Source of the DNA: Elmis aenea
Lineage: Eukaryota; Arthropoda; Insecta; Coleoptera; Elmidae
Assembly: GCA_947652605.1 (NCBI GenBank)
Contig: OX393577.1
Coordinates: 6,882,868 to 6,946,867 of the forward strand
Direction: 5' to 3'
DNA length: 64,000 nucleotides
The notes under the pieces are model-generated. The model saw only the letters and a list, made by a program, of their open reading frames with translations, was not told where the DNA came from and did no database searches. The translations under genes and the position numbers were made by a program. Within the stretch, counting starts at the first letter, position 1. Each line of letters starts with the position of its first letter. Positions 1-12,000 of the stretch are shown here, piece after piece.

Positions 1-396
1 GTGTTATGTAAACCGAACACAATTATTTAAAAAAATAAAGCTTTAACATAAAAATTTTAAGATTCTCCTAACAAAATGGCTTAAAACAATAATATAAAAA
101 CTGAAATATTATTCTAAACAAGTAAATTATTTTGGTTAGGTATTATGTAAACCGAACAAAATTATTTAAAAAAAAAACTCGTTACAAAATACCGTAAAAC
201 AATAATATAAAAATTGAAATATTATTCTAAACAAGTAAATTATTTTGGTTAGGCATTATGTAAACCGAACACAATTATTTAAAAAAAAATAAAGCTTTAA
301 CATAAAAATTTTAAGATTCTCGTAACAAAATGGCGTAAAACAATAATATAAAAACTAAACCATTATTCTAAACAAATAAATTATTTTGGTTTTGCA
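1..396. repeat. Tandem minisatellite, about three copies of a 113-143 bp unit
   Basis: Three successive units each begin TTATGTAAACCGAACA, near positions 4, 144 and 257, and end in TTATTTTGGTT. The middle unit lacks about 30 bp containing AAAGCTTTAACATAAAA. The array reaches the left window edge, so it may be longer. No coding potential was seen. Confidence 0.9.
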
Positions 397-774
397 ACTT
401 ATGAATTTAACAACGTAATTAAATCTTGAAAATTAATAGCAGAACTACTTCAGAATTTTATTATAAAAGTCTTTGTCAACATCAAGCATATATTTTAACA
501 TAGTCAATATATCCTTTTTTTTTTGTTCGTTAGAGTAAATTTTTGTGTCCCAAATCTAAAAATTCTTGTATTCTTGGAAATAAACCCCTTCTGTAATTTT
601 GGGTATTCCAAGTCCCTTTATTGCACATTGCAGGTGCAGTGACTTTCTGTAGCGTATTCGACCAATGGCAACTTAATTATGCTTTTCCTGTTATCTCTAT
701 AAATTAGGCATGTACATAGTTTTAAGTATTCATTTTTCTAATTCATTCTAATTCAATTCAGAGTCATTCTGATT
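397..774. other. AT-rich non-coding stretch
   Basis: No exon, transposon terminus or repeat recognised. Confidence 0.5.
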
Positions 775-1475
775 TGAAACAAAGTTAACACTCACAACTT
801 TGTCAATACCGAACGAATTTAAATTTTAGTTATGTTGAACACTTCCAACATAATCTTGGTATTTATAAGTCAATATGCCCCAAAATGGCGTATGTAACAA
901 AATAACTCTTAAGGCGACGATATCTTAACACAAGAATTGAGGTTATTTTTTGGATATGGAACAAATAAAATGTAAAACGTGTAATGCAGTGGTTTCCAAA
1001 CTTTTTGTACCTCCGTCCCCATTTTTTATAAAAAAAAAATTGCGCCCCCCTCACTTCTTGTAACAATCTAATTTCATAAATACTGTTCTGACATAATAAT
1101 TCTTTAATGGGCTACAAAACAATATACCATATTCTGTATAAACAAAGTTATTTTTGTGTGTTTGTATTCAAAAATGATATTTTAGTAACAGCTGCGCGCC
1201 CCCCTTGCAATAGTCTCGGGCCCCCTTAGGGGGGCGCGCCCCACAGGTTGGAAACCACTGGCTGTAATGTATGGATATGGAACAAATAAACCCGCAATTC
1301 ATTTTTAGATTTTTGGATATGGAAGTTAACATTCAGAACTTTGTCAATACCGAATAAATTTAAATTTTAGTTATGATAAAGGACATGGAACATTTTCAAC
1401 ATAATCTAGGTATGAATAAGTCAGTTTGCCCCAAAATGGCGTATGGAACAAAATAACTCTCAGGCGACGATATAG
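775..1475. repeat. Direct duplication, two copies about 550 bp apart
   Basis: The block at about 775-930 (AACTTTGTCAATACCGAA through GCCCCAAAATGGCGTATG and GGCGACGATAT) recurs at about 1325-1475 with scattered substitutions. Shorter GGATATGGAACAAATAAA copies lie between them at about 950 and 1272. The hAT-like element at 987-1260 sits between the two copies. This looks like an old tandem duplication opened by a transposon. Confidence 0.8.
987..1260. mobile_element. Short non-autonomous hAT-like element
   Basis: Terminal inverted repeats read CAGTGGTTTCCAA at the left and TTGGAAACCACTG at the right, with GC-rich blocks of C and G just inside both ends. The flanks share TGTAATG (GTGTAATG on the left, GCTGTAATG on the right), an imperfect or shifted 8-bp target duplication. 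The interior has no transposase. Length is 274 bp. Confidence 0.75.
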
Positions 1476-2506
1476 AAATTTATTCAAAGCTACTAAAATT
1501 TTAGTACATATTTTTTTTAAATAGTTCTTAATAATTTAGATATTAAAGTTTCCGATTGCAAAGAATAAAAGATAGCTCTTAACATAGTTTAATAGTTTTG
1601 CGCTATTAATAAAAAACAAAACACATGTAGATAGGTAAATTTTATTGACACATTTCAGACCTACGCAAAAAGCGCTTCAATAATGTCAAAAAATATTTTA
1701 GGTGTGATTTCAAATCAGCAAGTTATAAGCAAAAATCAAAAACCTGATGTGTTTTGTTTTTTAACAATAGCGCAAAAACGATCAATTGTTTTCAAGATTT
1801 TGTTTCATAGAACAGTTGCTCTTAAATTATAATTCATTTTGGCCCATTTAACCAACTCTGTATCTCTTACCGTTTACATTCCAGTTAATTACATTTCAAG
1901 AAAATTTCGAATAACGGAGATGAAATAAGACATTCACTGACCTCTAATTCCGATCAATATAATCAATTACGGACCTGTACTTGTCAAAGTGCTTGATAAA
2001 AGGCCGACGTTTTTAATCAAGGCTTACAAGTAGCACCGGTCACAGTGGCACGTTCTAAATTACAAGACGTCATGTAAGGCGTAAAAATAGTAAACGGTTC
2101 AACTAGCAATTGGTTCGGCCTGAAATCGCACGTGCTGGCCGACGCTAGTCACTAAATATTAAATACTTACTGCTGATGCTGCGCACCTGCTTTTTAATGC
2201 AATACAAAATAATAAATGCATATTGCATTTGAACTCCACAGTAAAAACCTTTCCCTGTCTAGCAAGTGTCATTTATGAATGCGACATGCACGATCAAAAG
2301 AATTCTTCATCAAAAGATGGCTCACTTTAGACGAAAATCTACTTCGGTTTATGCATTACTAACATGAAAGAGTGACGATATTCTTAACAGAATAATATTT
2401 TGGTGGTGTAATTTTTTTTTTATTAATAATTTTCGATATTGATACATTAAAATAAAAGTTAAACAAAATTATGAAGACATGTACCTACTATAAAACTTGT
2501 GATTTG
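1476..2506. other. Non-coding, nothing recognised
   Basis: AT-rich sequence with no supported exon, terminus or RNA gene. Composition around 1960-2200 is a little more GC-rich than the surroundings, but no reading frame of interest is present. Confidence 0.5.
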
Positions 2507-2514
2507 CTTTGTGG

Positions 2515-3734
2515 CAGGGTTGAGCAGATTTAAATCAATTGATTTAAATCACGATTTAAATCATGATTTAAATCAAGTGATTTTTAAACAAAAATTATCA
2601 ATTTAAATCACAGATTATATGAGTACAATATAATATTTATAATAAAACAAAATTGTATTACTATTAGTAATTAAATACACGAAATGGTGAATAAACCATA
2701 TCAATTTGCTCTGGTAAAGTAATATTCATTGTGGAAATGCAATAATTTAAAAAATAAATGACAAGTTTTTGACGTTAGCGAAGTGAACAGTCAGTTTTTT
2801 CAATTTCCACGGCACTCTATTTGCTTCAATAACGATTTGAAGAAAAATGTCGAATATCTCGAAAAGTATGAGTTTTGGGTATAGGACATAGGTACTTAAC
2901 CAAATATGAAGCTCTTAAAAGACGAATTCGATGACATAAAAAAATACAGGGGTTTACATTTGAAAAAATCGAGCTACGAGCTTTTGAAAATCATGGAAGT
3001 TGCCACCTATTTATGAACACACCTACCCGGGGTATGTGTGTTGTGTGATTCAAATTTTTTCATATCGAGCGGACAGAGAATTTTTTTCGGCATGTCCATA
3101 CCAAATTACAACTCTGTTCTTCGAAATAACTTCAGGAGAATTTTTTAAATACAGACTTAAAACCTTGAATAATTTAGAAAATTATTTTTTTTTTACAACG
3201 CCGTATACCTAAAAACCTGTAGTATTTTATATTGATGCAAAGCTAAAATTAAGGCGGTCTAGTCTAAATATTAAATAAAAAATTGGGTGTTGTATTTGAA
3301 ATATAAAAGTTGCTATTAGTTCCAGAAGGGTGACTCACCCTGTATATTTGAAAATATTTTTATTGTGTTGTTTAGAAAAAAAACTGTATAAAATAGCATT
3401 TGAATCAACTTCATATCTCAAGCCGTTTAGCCACGATCGACCGATCCCGCACGAATGACTCACCCTGTATATAAATTAATTAACTTCACCATTTTACACT
3501 GATTTTTTCAAAATTCTTAATCATTATATTTCATTTTTCATTTTGACAAAAATTCGCCAATGAATTAAATATATTGATTATTAAATATATTAGCACAAAA
3601 CAGAAATAGCATGTGAATATGTCACAAAATTCGATAATATGGTACATTTGATTTAAATCAAAAAAATCTGATTTAAATCAAATAAATCGATTTTTTTGAT
3701 TTTTTTTTTTAAATCACGATTTTTATCCACCCTG
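2515..3734. mobile_element. Non-autonomous hAT-like element with ATTTAAATC arms
   Basis: The element starts CAGGGTTGAGCAG and ends TCCACCCTG. It is flanked by a perfect 8-bp duplication CTTTGTGG (2507-2514 and 3735-3742), the hAT signature. Both subterminal regions consist of repeated GATTTAAATC motifs (2527-2600 and 3650-3720). The centre is occupied by half of an unrelated palindromic element (2660-3472). No transposase. Confidence 0.88.
2660..3472. repeat. Half copy of the 54.3-56.2 kb palindromic element, nested in a hAT element
   Basis: The sequence from GAATAAACCATATCAATTTG through CGAATATCTCGAAAAGTAT to GACTCACCCTGTATA matches the right arm of the palindrome at 54344-56239 over most of its length. 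Only one arm is present, so it is a truncated copy or one that lost its partner arm after insertion. Confidence 0.8.
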
Positions 3735-3797
3735 CTTTGTGGTATAAAAATTTCGACATATAACAGACACAGTGGTGTTTTCGACTCTTTTTAAAGG

Positions 3798-4640
3798 TTT
3801 AACGCTGCTGTTCCGTTCGTATTTGCTGCGCGCTTGTACCGTTCGGGTACATATGACCCAATACCTAATAATATAACAAAAATAGCTTTATAACAGATTT
3901 ATTACTAAATAAATAAACATAAACACATTGTAAATGAATGAAATAAATTTAAACATATTTTAAATGCAATAAATATACTTAAGCTCATTATAAATATAAA
4001 AAAATAACAGTTCAGTGTCTGAAATATATGCTATAAAATGTTACATTTTCAATTTTTTTTGCAATTGGGGCAAATATAAGTGACATGTACCTTGCAAATG
4101 TATTTATTACAGTAAGAACACAACATATTTGTCTTATGATCATTTTTCGATGAACAGAATTTACACCGTGCGCGTTTTACACCACTAACCGTTGCTCCAG
4201 AAGATCCCGAGGCCGAGTTTTGTTTTGTACTTTTCTGCATGTTTTCGACTATTTTACGTGATTCTACAGTTCTTGGCATGTGTGTCCTATTAACTAAGTT
4301 ATATTTGATAAGTGACATTCCCCATTCTTCCAGAAATAACCTTCCTTTCGTCAATTTTTTTCGTGCCATCCTGGATTTATGGCAGTCCATAAAACAAATG
4401 CATTATAAGCTGAGATTTCGAGTATATTATAAAAAATTATTAACGGCCAGCGGTTGGTTTTACGTTTGCACGTGTAAGTATTTACAAGCTGATCAAGGGT
4501 GTCTACAGCTCCTTTAGTTGCATTGTACTCTAATATCATTTCAGGTTTTTTATCAACTCTAGTACCTACTAACTGCTCTATCATTATGCAATGTACTCAT
4601 TAGAATCACGTTTTTATTTTTTTTAGGAATGTGGTTTACT
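3798..4640 (-). mobile_element. 5'-truncated piggyBac-like transposon, 3' end
   Basis: The 3' half of a piggyBac-type transposase (4049-4584) is followed downstream, on the minus strand, by a candidate terminus TTAACGCTGCTG at 3798, consistent with the TTAA specificity of the family. The region encoding the catalytic aspartates is absent, so the copy is incomplete. The upstream boundary was not identified; 4640 is approximate. Confidence 0.7.
4049..4584 (-). pseudogene. piggyBac transposase C-terminal fragment, frameshifted
   Basis: The upstream frame (4351-4584) contains YNATKGAVDTLDQ and KRKTNRWPL, the conserved C-terminal part of the piggyBac catalytic core. A frameshift between about 4351 and 4390 moves the reading frame into 4049-4390, which encodes KKLTKGRLFLEEW and then a cysteine-rich tail (CKFC, CSYC, CKVH, CPNC) like the C-terminal zinc-binding domain used for end recognition. 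The frameshift and the missing N-terminal two thirds make it inactive. piggyBac transposases normally run to about 550-600 residues; about 170 remain. It lies about 14.5 kb beyond the stop codon of the receptor gene, on the same strand. Confidence 0.85.
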
Positions 4641-5988
4641 ATTGTCGTGCCCTGAATTAAACCTTTTAAGAAAACTCCATTTATTTTTGCTCATCGTCTG
4701 AAAGACTTTAAAATTTATAATTTTAATGTACCTATTTAAAAAAAAACAAAAATAAGACAGCCTATGCAAAATCATTTAGTTGCTAAAAATTAAGATAAAC
4801 GTTTTATCGACAAATTGTTAGAATTTCATGCACATACCATAACCATAATTTAAAAATGTACAAATCTACTTTAAAAACAACAATATAAGCATATGAAAAA
4901 TTATCATATCCAAAGAAAAACGTTAAATTTGCCCACATATAAAACTGAATTAAATTTAAGGGAAAAAATCCAATAACCAATTGATTTTACTAAGTGCGAC
5001 ATTTAAATTCAAAAAAATTAGAAAGAAAACTTGTCTGTCCTTTAAAATTCACGTGGATTTAAAAAAAAAAATCATATAGAAAGTATTTAACATAAAATCC
5101 TTATTTTGATTATTAATATTAAATTTAATTTGATTTATAATTACCTAGATTTTGTAAGTTTACTGCTGTACATTTTTCAAATTTGAATCTATACCTATAT
5201 ACAACTTTTACAAACCTGCCATCTATCGCTAGAGAACGTCTTCATATAGGACTCTTCTCCTCTGCTTACTTCTTAGAACAGAAACATATATCATTCTTAA
5301 GAAAACCACATTCTTAGTTTTGTAGATCGGCGCTAGAGGATGACGTGTTACATAAAATACGTACACAAACTGCTTATTCATTATGCACGAAAAATAATTT
5401 CTGAATAATTGAAAAATTACTTGCTTCTATTAATGTTATATTTTACAATTCAATAAAATGTTCCAATAAAAAATATCAACACATTTTAAATATCTCTCTT
5501 AAGTGTATTTTTTCACAATTTTTGCACCCTTATGTTAATAACCGGGTAACCGGGTACCCCCCTAAGAAGCACTTTTGTTGAAATTTTTTAATGTTTTAGT
5601 AATCTTTTTTGAAAACTTCTCAGACCGTCGCTATTTTACCTTTTCTAAGGCGAAATTTGGTTTTATATATTTTTTTTTCGTCCTGGAACCAAAATTATTT
5701 TTACACAAAGTTTACGTAGTCATTGTCAGTAACTGGGTACCAGGGTGCCCCCTGTAGAATAATGAGATTTATGAGAAATTATCGAAAATAAACACACTTA
5801 TATATACATAATTACAGGGATGATTACATTAATACAAACTAATGTCTGTATGAGGAATAACAATAATATTTATTTATTTAAGCTTATTCTTTACATTTTG
5901 TAATTGTTATGGCATGCTCGACACAGACAGGTGTATCGCATGCTATGCAAAGATTTTTTAGTTATTTTGCGCATTTTTATTGCTGCTC
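4641..5988. other. AT-rich stretch, no gene seen
   Basis: Nothing supported. Two loosely similar GGGTACC-rich motifs occur at about 5540-5560 and 5730-5750, but no inverted repeat or coding signal joins them. Confidence 0.5.
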
Positions 5989-5990
5989 TA

Positions 5991-7473
5991 TACAGGGTTA
6001 TTCAAATTCGAGGCCCACCATGGGGATCTCGCTTATTATAATAGCTAGAGTATAGGTTTAAATTTGGCAAAGTTGCTAAATTTGATGCTCATTGATAATC
6101 CAAAGAGAAATTGGGAATATCTCAAACGTTATTCGAGAAAATTAGGAAAAACCGGAAACTACAATTTTTGAAAATTGTCTATAACTCCTTTGGAATTTGA
6201 AATATTTTAAATGTGTAAAGACATTGCCCAAGCAACTTTTCAAGCCGAATCGAATGGTGGTCACAAATTTTTGCTAGATCGATTCGTTTTTGTTTTATGA
6301 CAACCAACTTTGTTTTTTCTTATGGACGCAATTTTTGCTATTTACATAATCAATTAGCATTAATTTTTCTGAATCCATTGAGATATTACACATGGTATTT
6401 TACTTCTACATTAATTGTCAAATTTGAAAAAATACGTTTTAAACAATAACAACTATAAATCAGGTAGGTCGGTCATTGTAGTTTATGTTGTTTCCATGAC
6501 TACCAATCAACAAACTAAAAGTCTGTTACTTGTCACATTAATAAATTCGTAAAAATGAACTTTAATTTTTTATTCATTGAATAGGAACTTTATCTACACT
6601 GTCAACGATATGCAGAAACATATCCAGATAGAAGACAAACCTTGCACACATATTTTTGTTCGTTGGACAGAAACATAGGGAAATATGAGGCTTTTGCCAA
6701 AATTAGAGAAAAATATGGCAGAAAGGTTTCAGATAACAATTAAAAAAAACATTTTTATAACAAACATATCTGGAAAAAACACTATTTTTCTATATTTAAC
6801 AGAAACTCAAGTAAATTTGTATAAAGCATGTGATAAAGTATAACAAAACTTAAAAGAACAGTATAAAAAATTCGGAGCATATCGCATTTTTCTTCGTTAT
6901 TAAAGTTAATTTTTACGAATTTATTAATGTGACAAGTAACAGACTTTTAGTTTGTTGATTGGTAGTCATGGAAACAACATAAACTACAATGACCGACCTA
7001 CCTGATTTATAGTTGTTATTGTTTAAAACGTATTTTTTCAAATTTGACAATTAATGTAGAAGTAAAATACCATGTGTAATATCTCAATGGATTCAGAAAA
7101 ATTAATGCTAATTGATTATGTAAATAACAAAAATTGCGCCCATAAGAAAAAACAAAGTTGGTTGTCATAAAACAAAAACGAATCAATCTAGCAAAAATTT
7201 GTGACCACCATTCGATTCGGCTTGAAAAGTTGCTAGGGCAATGTCTTTACACATTTAAAATATTTCAAATTCCAAAGGAGTTATAGACGATTTTCAAAAA
7301 ACGCATTTTCCAGTTTTCCTAATTTTCTCGGATACCGTTTGAGATATTCCCAATTTCTCTTTGGATTATCAATAAGTATCAAATTTAGCAACTTTGCCAA
7401 ATTGAAACCTATACTCTAGCTATTATAATAAGCGAGATCCCCATGGTGGGCCTCGAATTTGAATAACCCTGTA
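5991..7473. mobile_element. Fold-back palindromic element, TACAGGGTTA ends
   Basis: The left end reads TACAGGGTTATTCAAATTCG and the right end is its inverse, each bordered by TA. The two arms, about 590 bp each (5991-6580 and 6885-7473), are inverted copies of one another with only a few differences per 100 bp. The spacer of about 300 bp holds a helix-turn-helix-like coding remnant (6585-6743). A diverged piece of one arm recurs at 34733-34915. Confidence 0.9.
6585..6743 (+). pseudogene. Helix-turn-helix (DUF4817-like) coding remnant in palindrome spacer
   Basis: An open stretch of 52 codons ends at TAA 6741-6743. It contains RYAETYPDRRQTLHTYF and SLDRNIGKYEAF. The pattern Y-x-x-x-Y-P-x-R-R followed by F-x-x-L-x-x-N-x-x-x-Y/G-x-F resembles the DUF4817 helix-turn-helix domain of transposon-derived insect proteins. 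There is no start codon immediately upstream and no catalytic domain. I read it as what is left of the transposase of the element that carries the palindrome arms. The resemblance is from pattern memory, not from an alignment. Confidence 0.6.
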
Positions 7474-7475
7474 TA

Positions 7476-8875
7476 GCACAAGTGACATGAACCAGTAATA
7501 ATTATGACTGTATAAATCTGAAAGTTATTTTTTAAATAACTGATTTGGGGAATCTGGTACAACTGTATAAAAATCTTCCACATTTAATTTTACAGAAAAT
7601 TAGGAAAAAATAATTCTTTTGCAATTGGTTAATATCGAAAGTAATTGGAAACAGCCCAAATGTTTAACAGATGTTTAAAATACATATAACGAAGACGTAC
7701 ACATTTTTACAATAGGGTGGAGCTAGATGGTCGTTTTGAACTTATTTAAATATGTATATTTGGTTTGTTTATTACCTCATTCAAAAGCAAATAAAATGTT
7801 TCTTATGTGTGTTACAGGTTTTAGAATTTAAAACTGAATGATTTGACCAATCTATCATTCTGTTTACAAAAATATACTAAACTTATAGCGTAACTCTATT
7901 ATAAAAATTCTGTAGGTTGGTACCCAGTCATTGAACAACGTTGTGAATTTCGTTCATGGACATAAGGGTTAAGGTTGATGCTCTTTATATTATTTAGGAA
8001 CAAAATTACTTTGATAACAGCAGCAGTAAAACAAAACTTTCTGCCAATTGCATTTATGAAACATGGCTTGCAGTTCCTGTTTTATGTGTACTTGGCACGA
8101 ACAATTAACACAACCTTCAGAATAACTTAAAAATTACACTGGTAATTTATTTTGTGCCATGCGATACTACAATAAAGTTCTATTGAGGAAGAAGTCAGTC
8201 TGTACGAGTTCGTGACTTACAACCTGTCTACTGTGATTAGGTTTGGTATCTAACGACAATCTAAAAATAGTTGTATAAAAATGGATTTAAACGCAATATT
8301 TCGTGATTTACAATTCTTCTATCGTTTGCATTTTTGCTTGATATTAATAAAAAAATATCAATTTTGTTTGGTTACTTTAAAAAAAAAAAACAGATTAATG
8401 GAAATTTGTGAATATATTACATTAAACATTAATTTAATTACATAATTCTTCTAATAATAATATTCACTGTACCTGCTGTAAACTGTTGACCAAAATGATC
8501 TACTATTCTATCAACTGTTTCTTAATTTATTAATTTTACATCATTTTTGGTTTAAATTAATTGTATTATATTCTGTACGAGTAAAAACGTTGAGATGTCA
8601 TGAATAGTTATTATTGAAATATCTTTAAAAGGATCAATTAAGTGTGTTGTTTAAAAAAAGCACAACTTGTTTAAAATCGTCTGTAAAGTTTAAATATTGG
8701 ACAAATGGAATGAAAATATTTTTAACAGGTTTGCAAACTATTATTGTAAAGCGAGATTTACACTGGTTTAAGAAGTTTTACTCAAAAAAACGAAATTTAG
8801 ATTCGCTCAAAAAAATTATGCTAATCGACGCATTTTTATGTTTATGATTTATTTTATATCGGTTTAATTATATAA
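7476..8875. other. AT-rich stretch, no gene seen
   Basis: No exon, terminus or repeat recognised between the fold-back element and the LINE fragment. Confidence 0.5.
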
Positions 8876-9080
8876 GGAATGGACAAAGAAATAAGCGAAA
8901 AGACAGGAAATGTGTGCAGAATATTTAACAGTTTAAGAACAACATTTTTGGAAATAGAGAAGTCCCATAACGAACAAAAGGGAAGTGGTCAAAAAGGTAG
9001 TAACTCCGGCACGTCTATACGGAAGTAAAATGTTGTTACTCACAAAGTAGCCATTCACACGGCAGCAGAAACATAAAAAA
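8876..9080 (+). pseudogene. LINE reverse-transcriptase fragment (short copy)
   Basis: The DNA (GGACAAAGAAATAAG, then GACAGGAAATGTG and CAGTTTAAGAACAACATTTT) matches the fragments at 58986-59665 and 61640-62495. It covers only the region just after the palm domain. Frameshifts interrupt it, and both ends are truncated. Confidence 0.8.
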
Positions 9081-11579
9081 ATATTTTTTAGTTACTTACA
9101 TGTATTTTATATAATCATAATGTGAACGAATTTTTTTATTGTAGTCCATACGAATTTTTTTAAATTATAAGATCAAAATATTATATATATTTCCAGGTTA
9201 TAGCGTTCTGCGCCTTTTGGTTTCTAGTTTCCACTCATCTATTAGTCCAGTCTTCTATTCTTAGATCTCTTCCAGGCATTGCTTTTTGGTTTCTGGACTC
9301 CACTAAACCGTATGGTCTTTGGACTTCCTCTCTCTTCTTTTTAAAGCCTTCAACCCCATAGTTTGTTAAGGTATTCCCTTTTGCTTCGCTGTATCTCTTC
9401 AGTACGGTCACTTATTTTTTTTTTACATAAAAACTTATTATGGACCATAAAAACTTTATTTCGTTCCTTTAAACGACTGTTTAAATGTGTCAACTGTGTT
9501 TTGGTAGTATTTTTAAGCTGAATTCAAATATAGCCTATAAAAATTTCATCACGTACGGTTTTTTGTTATTTATTCTAATATCTTCATCTTTATTCTAAAG
9601 AAACTGTTTTTTGTATTATTTCTTTTTCGTATTTTCTTATCAATTTTCCAAGTAAATATTGATGTAAAATTATGAATAAAAACATGCTTGTTCTTAACTG
9701 TACTTTTATTAATTGGTTACTCAATCCCGATGTGTATAGGAGTTTTAAATATACCTTTAAAAATTACAGTAGAATGAAGTAAAAAGTATTGTACATGAAA
9801 AGTTTAAACTTACTAACAGAATCACTTTCTTTTTGAGGTCATATATTTTAAATCAGCACCGCTACATTAGTGAGAACGCCAAAAATTATGCATGTCATTG
9901 AAATAAATTGAAACATTGTTGTCTAGTGTTATTAAGTTTGCTAAGTACATGATATAAATCTTCACTTAAAAGGTATTGTTTCTTGTTTCAATGGAGCTTA
10001 TTTGATTAAATAAAACAAATAATGCATTACTTCATATATTTCAATAAAATAAAAACGACAATAACTTAACAGTTCTACGTTACATAGAATAAATTCAATA
10101 ATAATTTCCTAAGTAACTCGAATCGCCTTGGTAAATATAATCCATATACAATTAATTATTTTATTTTAGAACAATTTGATGTGAGTAATCACAGACAATA
10201 TAATAATTTACTACTGCAAATTGTGAGCAATAGTTTTTGAAAGTATGTGCAAGGTTGTGCAATATACTTTATCGTTTAGGACAGGTCAGAACCTTCATTT
10301 TAACTGAATAATCAGTACCTGCTGAATTTATTTCAGTTACATTTTACTTAATATAATTTTGCTACAGCCATATTTGTTTCTCATAAAATATCTTAATACA
10401 TGTATACATATCTTAGTTGCTCTATAAAGTAATTTATAAAATAATAAATAATACTACTACAGCACTGTTTTTCAACTTAAACAAGATTATTTTCCCTACG
10501 TATTGCGCGCGATATTTTTATATCTAACCTTTTCTACTAAAAGATGTAATAGTTTCAATACTGGAGCTCATATTTCCTTGAGCAACCATTCGTAATAAAT
10601 TAATAAGCATGAATAATAATCACAAAGAATACACCACATTAATTTTTTTTTTCAAATTTTATTGCATCGTTATCAGTTCACCATCATCTCCCGCGGTACA
10701 TATTCAAATGTTTTTTTTTTTGAGCAAAGTAAGTCTTTATAAACATTGAATACGATGTGACGATTGTTTTATTTTTGTATTCGTCCGCCGTCATTCAAGA
10801 AGAAAATTGAATATCCATTGTGTATTGGCAATTGTTTGGTGAAATATTCTCCATCCAAAATAGTCGATGTTTTATGTTTTGTATTTAACGTAGTTATTGA
10901 AATGTGAACGTCAAAATCGATTTGTTATTGTTTTTCAGTACAGTGTTGGATTATCGTTGCAAGTAGTTAGTAGCATTTTAACAATATCGAGTGTCTTGTC
11001 ATCCCAAAATAATATGAAAATGACGAATCTAGTTTTATTATTCGTGTATGTACTTGTATGTATGAATGTATGCTTATAAATGTTGTGTTTTGATGTTTTA
11101 ATATGTATTAATATACAGGGTGATGGTTATTTACCATATTACATGGGTAACTTTTTATTATAGGACTTAGAGAATCGGCTAAATTAGCAGAGTTGGACAG
11201 AATTAAAAAACCAATTGAATGACGTTAAAAAGTGCTTCTCTAAAAAGTGCAAAAAATTCAAAATGACAAATTTTTTTACACACAACTAATAACTATGACA
11301 AATAAACAAAATAGTACATAGGTAATTTTAAGATAATTCTACTTTGATTGTAATAAGAACACTAGCATTTTTTTAGTTGAGCCAATACCGTGATACAGAG
11401 TTCTTTTATTTTTTAAATTGCAACTAAAATTGGCTGTAACCTTATAAGGAAGATTTTTTCTGAGTTTATTATGGATTTTTATATGTAGGATTAGTAGTTT
11501 TTAATATATTATATACATAATCTTTTTCCTTTTTACCCATAGGGTGTAAGGGTGAAGTTTTTTCATAGATCTAAAATTA
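9081..11579. other. Non-coding stretch with a lone palindrome end
   Basis: Mostly AT-rich with no supported gene. A single TATACAGGGTGATGG end is at 11114-11128, but no inverted partner was found within 2 kb, so it may be a one-armed remnant. The segment 9190-9420 is pyrimidine-rich and could be antisense to an old LINE; I could not confirm this. Confidence 0.45.
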
Positions 11580-12000
11580 TTTGGTTATAAAATTTTTCCA
11601 TTCCTTTCTATTGTTTGGTATATTTGCTTCTACCCACGTTTTCCCCTTTATCCTCTAGGATTTTTCCAATTACGTTTTCCCGCGTTTCGTTTGGTCTACC
11701 TCTTTTTCCTTTCACCTGCCATTTTACTTTCCTATATTCTTTTGACTGGTATTGGGCTTCTATGGATTCTATCTTTAATTCTTCTCTTCTTTGGACATTT
11801 TTAATTCTGTCTCTTTTTTCTTACTCCTTTCACTCTTCTTAAGTATTTCATCTCGGCTGTTCTAATTTTACTCTTATCTTTTTTTGATAACACCCATGTT
11901 TCGCAGCCACATGTGAGAATTTTTCTGTAGATTGTTTTATATACTTTCATTTTTGTTTCTTTTGTGATTTCTCTTTTGTTTATGAGTCCTTTAATCTGAC
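11580..12000 (-). pseudogene. LINE reverse-transcriptase 3' fragment, antisense
   Basis: On the minus strand the translation contains [43 protein letters not shown] and GKRGRPNETRENV. This is the typical C-terminal tail of an insect endonuclease-reverse transcriptase protein. It is from a different, older lineage than the plus-strand copies at 59 and 62 kb. The catalytic FADD region is not present. Confidence 0.8.

Noticed and set aside
1..396. Regular repeats reminiscent of a CRISPR array
   Set aside because: The whole unit is repeated without unique spacers, and the genome is eukaryotic; it is a minisatellite.
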